Shown in pieces: positions 52,441 through 61,905 of a DNA stretch of 64,000 nt. The first letter of the stretch is position 1; every line of letters begins with the position of its first letter. The translations under genes were made by a program, and so were the position numbers. The notes beneath the pieces were generated by a model. It was not told where the DNA came from. It saw only the letters and a list, made by a program, of their open reading frames with translations, and did not search any database. The stretch lies in contig NZ_JAECVR010000009.1 in assembly GCF_016055185.1 (NCBI RefSeq), positions 1-64,000 of the forward strand, given 5' to 3'. This DNA is from Paenactinomyces guangxiensis. Lineage in GTDB: Bacteria; Bacillota; Bacilli; Thermoactinomycetales; Thermoactinomycetaceae.

Positions 52441-53357
52441 CCCACCGCCTGTCCTCCTCTCGAAATCTTGAAGTTAATAAAGGTAAGAACCATTAAAATC
52501 GCCCATAAAGTGATTCCCATAGCTGTCGCGTAACCCATATCCAGTTCCACAAATGCTTTTTGGTAGATATAGAGCGGTAAAGACAGGGTGCTGTCAAGCG
52601 GCCCGCCGCCGGTCATAATATAGATACTGGTAAACATTTGCACCGTATTTAAGGTTGAGAGCACGAGTGTAACTGCGATAATCGGCCGGAGTTGCGGCAA
52701 ATACACATGCCAGACAACCCGAAAGCGATTGGCACCATCAATCTTTGCCGCCTCCACCAGTTCCTTCGGAATTGACTGCAATCCGGCCAGATATATAACC
52801 ATATAAAAGCCCATTGCCTTCCAGCTTTCCAGGATTGCTACAGCCGGGAGGGCCGTGTCTGTATTTAACAGCCAGTTAACTGATTCCTGCTGCAAGCCAA
52901 AAAGTTGCAGGACAGCGTTTAACAGACCAGCCGGATGGTATAAATATTTCCAAACGATTGCTACCGCTACCATCGAGGTAATGACTGGCAAATAGTAAAT
53001 CATCCGAAACAAATGGATGCCCCGCAACTTTTGGTTGACCAAAATGGCAAGAAACAGGGGAATAGAAACCAGTGAAGGAACGATGATCAAAAAGTAGGTA
53101 AAAGAGTTTTGAATAGATGTCCAAAATTTGGGATCATCAACCATATTCCTGTAGTTCTCAAGGCCAACCCACTCAGCCGGCGCAAGGACATGATATTCGG
53201 TAAAGGAGTAGTAAAAAGCGCTCAATGTCGGGAGATAATCGAAGGTAAAAAATAAAACAATGGCTGGCAAAAGAAAAAGATATGGGACCAAGGGGATTTT
53301 ACGTTTCTTTGCAAGCGGCAAGGGTTTGTTTTTGGATGGAACAGTCTCTGTTGACAA
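52437..53357 (-). CDS. carbohydrate ABC transporter permease (MalF/UgpA type)
   Basis: About 306 residues, six helices with an N-terminal cytoplasmic segment rich in Lys and Pro. EAA loop VEAAKIDGANRFRVVWHVYLPQLRP. An ATG at 53366 touches the AAAGGGGG directly; the TTG at 53357 lies nine bases after it and is the better start. It forms a heterodimer with the MalG-type subunit. Confidence 0.9.
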   Translation of the reverse strand: MSTETVPSKNKPLPLAKKRKIPLVPYLFLLPAIVLFFTFDYLPTLSAFYYSFTEYHVLAPAEWVGLENYRNMVDDPKFWTSIQNSFTYFLIIVPSLVSIPLFLAILVNQKLRGIHLFRMIYYLPVITSMVAVAIVWKYLYHPAGLLNAVLQLFGLQQESVNWLLNTDTALPAVAILESWKAMGFYMVIYLAGLQSIPKELVEAAKIDGANRFRVVWHVYLPQLRPIIAVTLVLSTLNTVQMFTSIYIMTGGGPLDSTLSLPLYIYQKAFVELDMGYATAMGITLWAILMVLTFINFKISRGGQAVG

Positions 53358-53445
53358 GTTATTCATCCCCCTTTGTCAAAAATAGAAAAATAAAGCGGCA
53401 GAAAGACAGATTCTGCCGCCGATGAAGTTGTACTGCTTGCAGGCC

Positions 53446-54726
53446 CTAATTCTTGGCTAAAGACTGGTTCCAGTGCTTGACAGCTGTATCGAGCGCTTCT
53501 TTGGCCGACTTTTTCCCCAACATGGCTGCGCGAATCTCTTCTTCGTAAAATTCCTTTAATTCTTGCTCCTTTTCAATTCCCAAAATGTTGACAGTGAGGT
53601 TGGGTGCAGCTTCTACCATCACTTTACGTGCCTGGTCTTTAATCGTATTGCCCTCTACTTTTGTAAAAAACGGATCTTTCAATGTTTCTTCCGTTGATGG
53701 GAAGATGGGGACCAGCTTACAAAACTCCAGCTGCTTTTGCGGACTTGTGATATAAAGGGCAAAGTCTGCTGCTTCTTTCGGATGTTTGGATCCCTTCGGC
53801 ACCAGGAAAAGCTGAGTATCTTTTACAGCGAGCTTGCCCGCTTTTCCGGTAACCGGGGGGACCACTTTTAATTTCGGTATAACGCTCGGAGCATTTTTTT
53901 CTATATTATTCAGGGTAGCGGCCTGTGCATTACCGGAATGGGCTGCCAACTGATTATCGATGGTTTGCTGATATTGCCGGTCATCTTTAACGACAGCACC
54001 GGGAGCGATCGCTCCATCCTTGTAGGCTTGAACAAATTTTTCAACAAATGCCACATGTTCCGGTGAGTTGAAAACAGCGGTTTTACGATCCTCACTTAAT
54101 ATCGGCAAACCTTCAGTGATAAATGTCTGAAGCGTAGCAATATCGTTGGAGCCATAAACCTTTGGCAATTTTGCATGGATTTGCTTCCCGTTTGCAAACA
54201 ACTCATCCCATGTTTTGGTGGGCTTATTCGGATCCAATCCGGCCTTTTGGTACAATTCTGTATTAATCAATCCGATTGGAGGACCGGCATAATACCAGGG
54301 AATCGCCATTACCTTGCCGTCTATGGTAACGCTTTCTAAAAGCCCGTCCATGTACGGGTCTAATTTTTCTTTCCCGACGATATCAGAAATAGGCTGTACT
54401 GCATTATAATTTTGCAATACAGAAAGTCCCAAATTTGTCTCGTTAACCACATCGGGAACATCGCCGCTGGTTAAGGCGGTAGTCAATTTTTTGGTGACGT
54501 CGGCTCCCGGAACATCCACCCATTTGATTTTAATTCCGGGGTGTTCTTTCTCATAGGCGTCAATCGTTCCCTGAATATAATCCGAGAAATTTTTCTTCAG
54601 GTTGATCGTCCAAAATTCCAATTCGATCGGGCCGTTTTTTTTGGCTGACGGCTCTGTACAGCCAACAACCATAGATACAAGTAACAGGGTTGACAGTATC
54701 ACCGCCCAGACTCTTACCCTTTTCAT
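53446..54726 (-). CDS. sugar-binding lipoprotein, SBP family 1
   Basis: 426 residues. Signal peptide with lipobox SMVVGCTEP (Cys about residue 23). The SBP_bac_1 fold is seen in IELEFWTINLKKNFSDYIQGTIDAYEKEHPGIKIKWVDVPG, KKLTTALTSGDVPDVV and the PKEAADFALYITSPQKQLEF block. AAAGGGGGA precedes the ATG. It captures the oligosaccharide or modified sugar for the two permeases. The same fold occurs, without export signal, in the fused regulator nearby. Confidence 0.92.
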   Translation of the reverse strand: MKRVRVWAVILSTLLLVSMVVGCTEPSAKKNGPIELEFWTINLKKNFSDYIQGTIDAYEKEHPGIKIKWVDVPGADVTKKLTTALTSGDVPDVVNETNLGLSVLQNYNAVQPISDIVGKEKLDPYMDGLLESVTIDGKVMAIPWYYAGPPIGLINTELYQKAGLDPNKPTKTWDELFANGKQIHAKLPKVYGSNDIATLQTFITEGLPILSEDRKTAVFNSPEHVAFVEKFVQAYKDGAIAPGAVVKDDRQYQQTIDNQLAAHSGNAQAATLNNIEKNAPSVIPKLKVVPPVTGKAGKLAVKDTQLFLVPKGSKHPKEAADFALYITSPQKQLEFCKLVPIFPSTEETLKDPFFTKVEGNTIKDQARKVMVEAAPNLTVNILGIEKEQELKEFYEEEIRAAMLGKKSAKEALDTAVKHWNQSLAKN

Positions 54727-54747
54727 GGAACTCCCCCTTTAATCCTT

Positions 54748-56394
54748 CTAATATAAATCTTTCAGTTGCTGAATCGTAGAAATCCAGAAATTCCCTGTTT
54801 CTCCAGGAATAGATTTACCCGTCTGGGCATAGATTTCATTTGACAAGGCATTTAGGTTGTGCATTGCTTTCTCGTTTTCTTCCGCAAAGTAGTCATCAAG
54901 GGCATGGCCGATTTTCACAATAAGGCTGTTTTTAATCTCAATATCAATATTCACGCTAATGATTTCATCATACAGATCGTAGGTCAGATATGATGCTTTC
55001 ACATCTCTAAACACCTTTACACGGCGTTCCGGATCATACTTAAGGGTTTCACCGATCATTCCCGGGAATGTTTTTGACGGTTCCCAACTGCTTTTATCTT
55101 CAAAGTTCCCGTTTTCAATGCTGAAACCATTTGCTTCAATCCTGTCAAATCCGACATTATTAAAATAGTTTCTGACTCCATTTTTTTCATACAGGCGAAA
55201 GGTGAGTTTTGCCTTTGTTTTACCTGTCAGATAGGGAGTTAAATCAAGCGCGACGTGCTCCCATTGTCGATTTGTTGTATTTTGGGCAACGTCTTGTTCC
55301 CACACCACGGCATCATCGATCAGAACCTGTTTAAAATGATATCCGGGCGCATTAGGCCCTTCATCCATTGTCCGGAAAGTGATGGAGTACTTCCCGGATG
55401 TCCGTTTCGGACGGATCAATTGGGTAACAGAAACAGCATCACCCGGATTGGTGGCCACTCCCGAAGGAACAAAGAAACTCATGTAACCTTTTCCGGAAAA
55501 TGCCTTGTCATCTGTGGGTTCAGGCACAAATTCTTTGTGCAATACATAAGTGACAACCCCGTCAAGCTTTCCTCTCCGCATGTTATCAAGTGCAATCTGC
55601 ACTGTTTCCCTCACATATTCCCGTGAAGGGTTTGCAGGAGTATTGGACAGCTGCGAAGCATACAGCATCCAGATCAGCGATAGATTGTGCGCTTTCACAA
55701 GCCTGGAAGCCCGATCAATCTGTTCCTGCTCAGTTGACCATACTTGTGTATTTCGGTAAGGATCATCGCGATATGCAAGAATAATTCCGTCGATATATAT
55801 GCCTCTTGTATCTAGAAAATCCTCAGTTAATGAAGTTGCATACATGACAGGCGTAAACGTCAGTTTTGGATTAATTGATTTCGCCGTCGACTTCATCTGG
55901 GACATATACTCAGGCGTGTAAAAATCCAAATTGTGGTTGAAGTCATCAATCGCCCAACCAATCACATTGGGGTGTTCGAGGGAAAGCTCAGCGATCGCTT
56001 TGGCCCACGCCAGATAATCTGTGAGATAAGGGTAGGACTTCCGCGGACCGGTAGATTCCGAGGGAGGGACCAGGTAAACAACTACATTGATTCCGGCCTT
56101 TTCTGCAGCAGGCACAAACTCACTTCTAAGATCATCCCAATCTGTGGGCTCATGCCAAATTAGATAGTAGTAGGTATTGATATGCAACTCTTTCAATCTT
56201 TGAATCGACGCAGGAGTATCCACATGGTGAATACCATCCGCGCGGGGAGTTTTTTCGCGAATCAGGCCGGCATAATCGGCCAAAATATCATTCAGCAGTT
56301 TTTGTTCAGATGCGCTTGCCCTATTAAAAGATAATCCTGTGAAAATACCAGAAACCAGAGCGCTAATACAACAGTAAATCATTAATTTTCGCAA
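54748..56394 (-). CDS. secreted TIM-barrel-like protein with carbohydrate-binding-type domain, function unknown
   Basis: 548 residues from TTG 56394, six bases after ACGGGGG. A signal peptide (LMIYCCISALVSGIFTGL, cleavage after ASA near 28) is followed by a (beta/alpha)-barrel-like part to about 285 with IQRLKELHINTYYYLIWHEP, GINVVVYLVPP and NVIGWAIDDFNHNLDFY, whose DD pair looks catalytic. A beta-sandwich of about 140 residues (GKYSITFRTMDEGP, VALDLTPYLTGKTKAKLTFRLYE) and a helical tail follow. I know no exact family; it resembles glycoside hydrolases with a carbohydrate-binding module. As first gene before the sugar SBP it probably degrades the extracellular glycan supplied to the importer. 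Confidence 0.65.
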   Translation of the reverse strand: MRKLMIYCCISALVSGIFTGLSFNRASASEQKLLNDILADYAGLIREKTPRADGIHHVDTPASIQRLKELHINTYYYLIWHEPTDWDDLRSEFVPAAEKAGINVVVYLVPPSESTGPRKSYPYLTDYLAWAKAIAELSLEHPNVIGWAIDDFNHNLDFYTPEYMSQMKSTAKSINPKLTFTPVMYATSLTEDFLDTRGIYIDGIILAYRDDPYRNTQVWSTEQEQIDRASRLVKAHNLSLIWMLYASQLSNTPANPSREYVRETVQIALDNMRRGKLDGVVTYVLHKEFVPEPTDDKAFSGKGYMSFFVPSGVATNPGDAVSVTQLIRPKRTSGKYSITFRTMDEGPNAPGYHFKQVLIDDAVVWEQDVAQNTTNRQWEHVALDLTPYLTGKTKAKLTFRLYEKNGVRNYFNNVGFDRIEANGFSIENGNFEDKSSWEPSKTFPGMIGETLKYDPERRVKVFRDVKASYLTYDLYDEIISVNIDIEIKNSLIVKIGHALDDYFAEENEKAMHNLNALSNEIYAQTGKSIPGETGNFWISTIQQLKDLY

Positions 56395-56643
56395 GATATA
56401 CCCCCGTTAAAATTAATAGAATATAATGCATAATCGTTGGGATACTTTTCCTGGTTTCAACCATTTTATCCGCCCCAGCAACCATACAGGCATAGATTGC
56501 TCACAATACGATTCCTGCTCAAAACAGGCGGCAAACATGCAAAATCTTCACGGGAAATCTCTCTATGAAACTAGTTAAATCTCTGGCATCCCCCCCCCTT
56601 TTTGTTGGCAACTTGTATGTTACATGTATCTTTTCTTTTATTA

Positions 56644-56690
56644 AAAATAGCATAAGTTTTTTGACTAGTCAATTTTATATTTTTAATAAT
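56644..56690. promoter_or_regulatory. divergent promoters sharing palindromic operator TTGACTAGTCAA
   Basis: The palindrome at 56661-56672 gives a TTGACT -35 on each strand. Plus strand: -10 AATAAT at 56685-56690, spacer 18, toward the GntR-SBP gene. Minus strand: -10 TATTTT at 56649-56644, spacer 17, toward the secreted protein/ABC run. Binding there would block both promoters. The 15-base string 56659-56673 recurs at 46079-46093. Confidence 0.7.
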
Positions 56691-56808
56691 ACCGGTATGA
56701 TAATTGTATTATTTTTTTTCATCAACTATAATAATAGAGATTTAAAAACGAAGACCATATATGTTTCTCAATTCTCAAATATTAAAAATAGGCTAAGGGG
56801 GGAAGCTG

Positions 56809-58194
56809 ATGCGCCGTGAGAATGAATTCCGCTATTTGAAATTGGCAAATATATTGCGTGAACAAATTCTTTCTGGATATATTAAGCCTGGCGAATTTCT
56901 GTTATCTGAAAATGAGCTTTGCAGATATTACGGTTTAAGCCGCACTTCAGTGAGGAAGTCATTGGACGAGTTGTTGAGAGAGGGTTTAATCATCAAAAAG
57001 GTGGGACAGGGAACCATGGTATCCCCGGACCTGGTCATTCAGGAGAATCAACGTAAAACTTTGCGTATTTTAGTACCATCCCCCTCTTTCTTTGTAGATA
57101 ACGGATTGCCGATCATCATTGAAGCATTCTTAAAAGATCATCCCAACGTAGATGTAAAATTACTGAGTTTGCCTTCGTTCTATTTTTGGGAATCGATCCG
57201 GGCCAGCAGGGAAATGGGGCTTGACCCTGACCTTGTATTCGTTTCTGACCGGCAATTTGCCGAAATGGATCATCTGGAGTCGTTTACAGACCTGCAATCT
57301 TCTTTGGGAGACAGCCTTACATCCATGTACCCCAGAGTATTGAACGCTTTTCAGGGCAACAAAACAATCAAAGCAGTGCCGGTCACCTTTTCCACCGTTT
57401 ATCTGGCGTATAATCCGGAACTGTTTAAAAAATTTCATGTGCCTCAACCTGAACCTGTCTGGACACAAAAAGATTTCCTCAGCGCCGCCCAGAAACTAAC
57501 CCTTGACACAAATGGCGATGGAATTTTGGATCTATACGGAATTTCCCTTTCTTCATCGTTCAGCCGCTGGCCCGTGTTTGCTCTGCAAAACGGAATACAA
57601 TTGAATCATCTTCAAATACAGTCTGATCGTCTGTTCAAAACGTTAAATTTCCTGCACGATTTGTTATATAGATATCGCGTTGCCACGATCTTTCAGACAG
57701 AACCCTATCGAATCAATTCCGATGCCTTCATACGGGAAAAATCAGCGATGGTTTTAACTACTACTCTGGAGATGGCAGGATGGAGAAGTGAGAAGATGAG
57801 TTTTGAGCCCCGGGTGGCCTCACTTCCTTTCGGTGACCTTGAGGCGACACTGCTGCTGGCCAATGCTTTTATGATCCCTTCCTCATGCCGATCCAAAGAC
57901 TTAGCTGCTGCTTTCATTCAAACAGCCCTCAGTCCGGATGTACAGAAAAAAATGAGTCAAAAAGCACATTTTCTGTCTGTGCTCCAGTTGGTGAATGAAC
58001 AGGTATGGGATCAACCGTTTCTAAAATCTATCAATATTACTGATCAAAATATTGGAAACAATTACTTCCTTCATGAAATGATTCCCGATTCGAGTGTAAT
58101 TGAAGAACTGGAGACGGAAATGAAGCTGTTCTGGGCCGGATTGGAATCAGCCGATTCGTTTACAGATACATTTCTGCGTATTTTATCAACATAA
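56809..58194 (+). CDS. transcriptional regulator: GntR helix-turn-helix fused to solute-binding-protein domain
   Basis: 461 residues. Residues 1-75 are a GntR-type winged helix (YLKLANILREQILSGYIKPGEFLLSENELCRYYGLSRTSVRKSLDEL, then IIKKVGQGTMV). Instead of an FCD, UTRA or LacI-type domain, residues 85-461 resemble an SBP family 1 protein: LRILVPSPSFFVDNGLPIIIEAFLKDHP, FSTVYLAYNPELFKKFHVP, DTNGDGILDLYGISLS, and ASLPFGDLEATLLLANAFMIP. There is no signal peptide, so it senses a cytoplasmic sugar with a MalE-like fold. AGGGGGGA precedes the ATG. It is divergent to the importer run and most likely binds TTGACTAGTCAA. Confidence 0.85.
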   Translation: MRRENEFRYLKLANILREQILSGYIKPGEFLLSENELCRYYGLSRTSVRKSLDELLREGLIIKKVGQGTMVSPDLVIQENQRKTLRILVPSPSFFVDNGLPIIIEAFLKDHPNVDVKLLSLPSFYFWESIRASREMGLDPDLVFVSDRQFAEMDHLESFTDLQSSLGDSLTSMYPRVLNAFQGNKTIKAVPVTFSTVYLAYNPELFKKFHVPQPEPVWTQKDFLSAAQKLTLDTNGDGILDLYGISLSSSFSRWPVFALQNGIQLNHLQIQSDRLFKTLNFLHDLLYRYRVATIFQTEPYRINSDAFIREKSAMVLTTTLEMAGWRSEKMSFEPRVASLPFGDLEATLLLANAFMIPSSCRSKDLAAAFIQTALSPDVQKKMSQKAHFLSVLQLVNEQVWDQPFLKSINITDQNIGNNYFLHEMIPDSSVIEELETEMKLFWAGLESADSFTDTFLRILST

Positions 58195-58726
58195 TATTTT
58201 TGAGGCAGTTACTTTATTCACTGTCAAAGAATTTTCGGCACGGAATTTTTATCCCCTTACAGGACAATTGATTTTTGGGAAAGAATTCCTTCTTGAAATA
58301 GCTTCAGAACTTATATGAACCCATCTCCTTTTAACCCGCACATATCGGAAGGGGACCCGTGCTGAGATCCAGGTCCCTGGTTTCCAACCAGCTGTTTTGA
58401 AGAACTTATGTTATGCTTTACGGCAAAATAGCTGTCTGAGTTCGGTCCCTCAGGTCAAGCTTGGCAATAATATTAATACATGATTTTAAACTGTACCTTC
58501 TGAAAATAAATAACTGTGAAGAAATTCCCTTATTAAGATGAGTACCTCTCTTTCGCGAACAGATAACTTTTTAAAAAGTCAAGTATACAAAAAACCCCCG
58601 TGACTCACAAAACAGCCAAAGGGATGAAAGTTCATAATGCTTTGGGTGCAGGTTTTCCGGAGAGCGGCCTTTGGGCCTAATAGAAACATGTGAATTTCTT
58701 ATTGCTTGTGATGCAACTCAATCACA
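58195..58726. other. gene-free stretch with a weak terminator and repeat copy 3
   Basis: About 530 bp. A hairpin CTGG-TTTCCA-ACCAG near 58376-58391, then CTGTTTTG, may end the regulator transcript. The repeat at 58619-58700 is described separately. No supportable gene. Confidence 0.5.
58619..58700. repeat. dispersed palindromic element, diverged copy 3 (opposite orientation)
   Basis: GGGATGAAAGTT, then AATGC, GGG-GCAGG and TTC aligns with the reverse complement of the other two copies over the first half; the second half is diverged and contains its own GGCC-TTTG-GGCC stem. Confidence 0.4.
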
Positions 58727-59751
58727 TCATCTCTGTTTATTGTAAATTATTTTATTAATTCCAGTTGCAATTGAACCTGCACCTTTATTCATATTTGCCA
58801 AAACATGAGCGTGTATCCTGGATTTTACGTATACCGATGATTGTATGCTGACCCCGGGATCACTTCCAAATACGAAATACTTGAAGACTTCATTGTTTTG
58901 CATTAAAATCCAGACGCCATATCCGTAATATAAATGATCATTATTTTTTATATGAGGGATCAACAGCTTATCAGTCGTTTCCTTATTCAAAAGTTTATGA
59001 TCTAACAATCCATTCCAAAACTTTACCAGATCGAAAACGGTTGTAAAAGCTCCTCCGTCCGGACCGCCTACGATTGGAACTGAATAAATATTAGTTTTCC
59101 AGGTGTGATCACCTTCGCTATCAATATAGCCCAGCGCTGTCCGTTTAGGGAGTTGATCCATCCGGAAGTATCCTGAATCTGACATATCGCAGATCCGGAA
59201 TATATTCTCTTCAACGTACTCTGGAAAAGGCATGCCTGTCAGTTGTTCCACAATCAGTCCAAGTAAAATAAATCCAGCGTTACTGTAGGAAAATTTACTT
59301 CCGGGTTCAAATTTCATATGATTGTTCTGAAACATGGGCAAAAAATCTTTAGGAGATTTAATGGAATACATGGGTACGGTTTGCCATAATTCTTCAAAAT
59401 CACTCAACACTTCTTCATCAAAGTAATCAGGTATTCCCGAACTATGGGTTAATAAGTGGTGTATTGTAATATTCGGATGAAAATGCGGAAAAGATACGTC
59501 CAAGCAATCTCTGATATATGTATCGAAAGTTAAAATCCCCTTCTCAACATCGCTACTGAGGTAAAAATCTTACAACCGGATGCCATGCCAAATCTTGTCC
59601 GCGGCGTATTCGGAATCCGTTCACTTCGGTTCGCATAACCATATCCAGCTTCAAAGATCGATTTTTCATCCAGAACGAATATTGCGCCAGAAAACGGGAA
59701 ATTTTCATTCTGTCTTTTAACAATTTCTGCAATCTGCATAGATAATTTCAT
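58727..59751 (-). pseudogene. serine beta-lactamase-like hydrolase gene broken by frameshift
   Basis: Class C beta-lactamase/penicillin-binding-like fold. From ATG 59751 the frame runs through SGAIFVLDEKSIFEAGYGYANR and the S-x-x-K motif ASGCKIFTSVA, then ends early near 59530. The other frame continues with EKGILTF, DVSFPHFHPNITIHHLLTHSSGIPDY, the Y-x-N motif FSYSNAGFILLGL and on to the stop at 58727. About ten bases seem to be missing between TSVA and EKGIL, where homologs carry a short helix. No signal peptide. Probably a serine hydrolase/esterase gene lost recently, since the rest is well preserved. Confidence 0.78.
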
Positions 59752-59958
59752 ATTTAGTTTCCTTTCTCATCCTCTTGGTGATTCTATCTGACGCTGAACG
59801 TACACATGAACAGTGTACCTTAACTGAATTTTCACGATACCTAGTGATCTGCCGCTGATTCTTAGCTCCATCCCACAAGAAAGATACCGCGCAAAGTTCC
59901 ATTAAATGGGGAGCTTTTAAACTGGTTAACCATAAACGAATCAAACCGGTGGTTGATT

Positions 59959-61482
59959 CTATTCCGCAAACTTACGATCCAATGACCGATATTGAATCGC
60001 CTCAGCAATGTGAGCTGCCCTGATGTTCTCCTCTCCAGCTAAATCTGCAATTGTGCGTGCTACTTTTAAAATCCGGTCATGGGCCCGGGCACTTAACCCC
60101 AGGGAATCAAACGACTGTTTTAACAACTCTTGTGAATCAGAATCCAATTTACAGTACTTACGGATTTCACTGCTCCTCATATTGGCATTACAAATGACTT
60201 CTTGATCTGCGAAACGTTCGCTTTGAATCGCGCGGGCCCGGTTCACCCGTTCACGAACGGCCGCTGAAGGTTCGCTTAAAGCAGACGTGGTCAGAGTCTT
60301 ATAATCTACCCTTGGCACTTCAATATGAATATCAATCCGATCCAAAAGCGGTCCGGAAATTTTGGACCGATACCGTTTGATCTGCAGTGGCGTACAAGTA
60401 CAGGGACGATCTTCTTCATATCCAAAAAATCCACAGGGACATGGATTCATAGAACCCACTAACACAAAATCTGCAGGGAATGTTAATACTGCTCTTGCCC
60501 TGCCTAAAGTAACCTCGCGATCTTCCAGCGGTTGACGCAATACTTCTAAGGCATTCTTTGAGAATTCCAACATCTCATCTAAAAATAACACACCTCGATG
60601 GGCGAGTGATACTTCACCCGGTTTGGGTACGGACCCTCCGCCAACAAGGCCTGCCTGCGAAATTGTGTGATGGGGAGAACGAAACGGGCGTTGCGTAATC
60701 AGCCGGCCCCGTTGAGTGGTCAACCCGGCAATGCTGCAAATCTTTGTCACTTCCAAAGATTCTTGTAAACTCATCCGCGGTAAAATAGTAGGAATTCTCC
60801 GGGCAAGCATAGTTTTTCCCGATCCGGGAGGGCCGATCAGGAGCAAATTATGACTTCCCGCCGCCGCCACTTCCATCGCTCTTTTTACGTGATGCTGGCC
60901 CTGCACATCGGAAAAGTCCAGGGAAAAAGATTCTTCAGCCGGCGAGGTGCTTTCAATCGGATCGGATGTCCACTCATGGCGAAAATATTGAACTGCTTCC
61001 TGCAAGGAACGGACGGGAATCACCTCCATTCCCTCCACCAAAGCTCCTTCACAGGCATTAGGTAACGGCAACATCACTTGTTTGATTCCCTGCTCTTTGG
61101 CTGCCATCACCATTGGTAATACTCCGGAAAGCGGACGCAGCGTCCCATCCAGAGCCAGTTCTCCCACAAGCACAATCTGTTCGGGAGATTCAACCTTACA
61201 TTGACCGCTTGCTGTTAAAACCCCAATCGCAATCGCCAGATCAAACCCAGACCCTTCCTTTTTGACATCAGCCGGGGCAAGGTTAGTCGTAATCCGCTGC
61301 AATGGAAAGTTGGTCCCGCTATTTTTAACCGCTGCACGAACCCGTTCCCGTGCTTCACGCACAGCCGAATCCGGCAGACCGACAATATCAAATACGGGAA
61401 GGCCGTTGCTGATATCTACCTCAACTTCGACAAGAAACCCGTCAATCCCCAATACACTGGCACTATACAGCTTTGCGAACAA
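59959..61482 (-). CDS. yifB: YifB/ComM-type magnesium-chelatase-like AAA+ ATPase
   Basis: About 507 residues. N-terminal Lon-like fold (FAKLYSASVLGIDGFLVEVEVDISNGLPVFDIVGLPD), AAA+ core with Walker A GPPGSGKTML, Walker B GVLFLDEML, and the C-terminal Mg_chelatase_C domain. CxC/CxxxxxxxC in NPCPCGFFGYEEDRPCTC is the family zinc-like motif. The start is TTG 61482: GGAGGAAAAGGCG, which itself overlaps an upstream ATG, sits eight bases before it, and family proteins begin with this FAKxYSA segment. ComM acts as a branch-migration helicase in transformation in Gram-negative bacteria; the role in Bacillota is less clear. Confidence 0.88.
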   Translation of the reverse strand: MFAKLYSASVLGIDGFLVEVEVDISNGLPVFDIVGLPDSAVREARERVRAAVKNSGTNFPLQRITTNLAPADVKKEGSGFDLAIAIGVLTASGQCKVESPEQIVLVGELALDGTLRPLSGVLPMVMAAKEQGIKQVMLPLPNACEGALVEGMEVIPVRSLQEAVQYFRHEWTSDPIESTSPAEESFSLDFSDVQGQHHVKRAMEVAAAGSHNLLLIGPPGSGKTMLARRIPTILPRMSLQESLEVTKICSIAGLTTQRGRLITQRPFRSPHHTISQAGLVGGGSVPKPGEVSLAHRGVLFLDEMLEFSKNALEVLRQPLEDREVTLGRARAVLTFPADFVLVGSMNPCPCGFFGYEEDRPCTCTPLQIKRYRSKISGPLLDRIDIHIEVPRVDYKTLTTSALSEPSAAVRERVNRARAIQSERFADQEVICNANMRSSEIRKYCKLDSDSQELLKQSFDSLGLSARAHDRILKVARTIADLAGEENIRAAHIAEAIQYRSLDRKFAE

Positions 61483-61905
61483 CGCCTTTTCCTCCATTGG
61501 TAAATCATTGTATGGTATAATCATTATACTTTCAATAACATTCATAAAAATCCTGCAAAAAATAAGAAAAAATGTCAAAAAAAGAAAACAGGCGCTATGT
61601 ACAGGGACATACCTTCTGTAAACAGTTAATTTTATGCAAAGTATTAAATCGCGGATTCTATTTGCTTTATGTCAGCGAAAGCGATTTTTAGCCGCCTCAT
61701 CTAAAACTTTATCCAGACAGGCTATATGATTTAACAATCAATTGGACATGTACGGCAGGGTAAATTATATTTGATTTTTAAAGAATCTGGTTATGAAACC
61801 CCTGTACAATGGTGATCACAGGGGCAACACCACTTGCAAGAAATGCGTGTTGTGTTGTTTACTGAGAGAAGCATAACCTATATATGAGACAGGAGAGGGA
61901 GTCAG
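61483..61905. other. intergenic region between yifB and glutathione peroxidase gene
   Basis: About 420 bp without a gene I can support. CCCCTGT pairs with ACAGGGG near 61800-61825, without a T-run. Both divergent promoters should be here. Confidence 0.45.

Noticed and set aside
56565..56819. Plus-strand frame of 84 codons upstream of the GntR-SBP gene
   Set aside because: It spans the operator and both promoters, is AT-rich and has no RBS.
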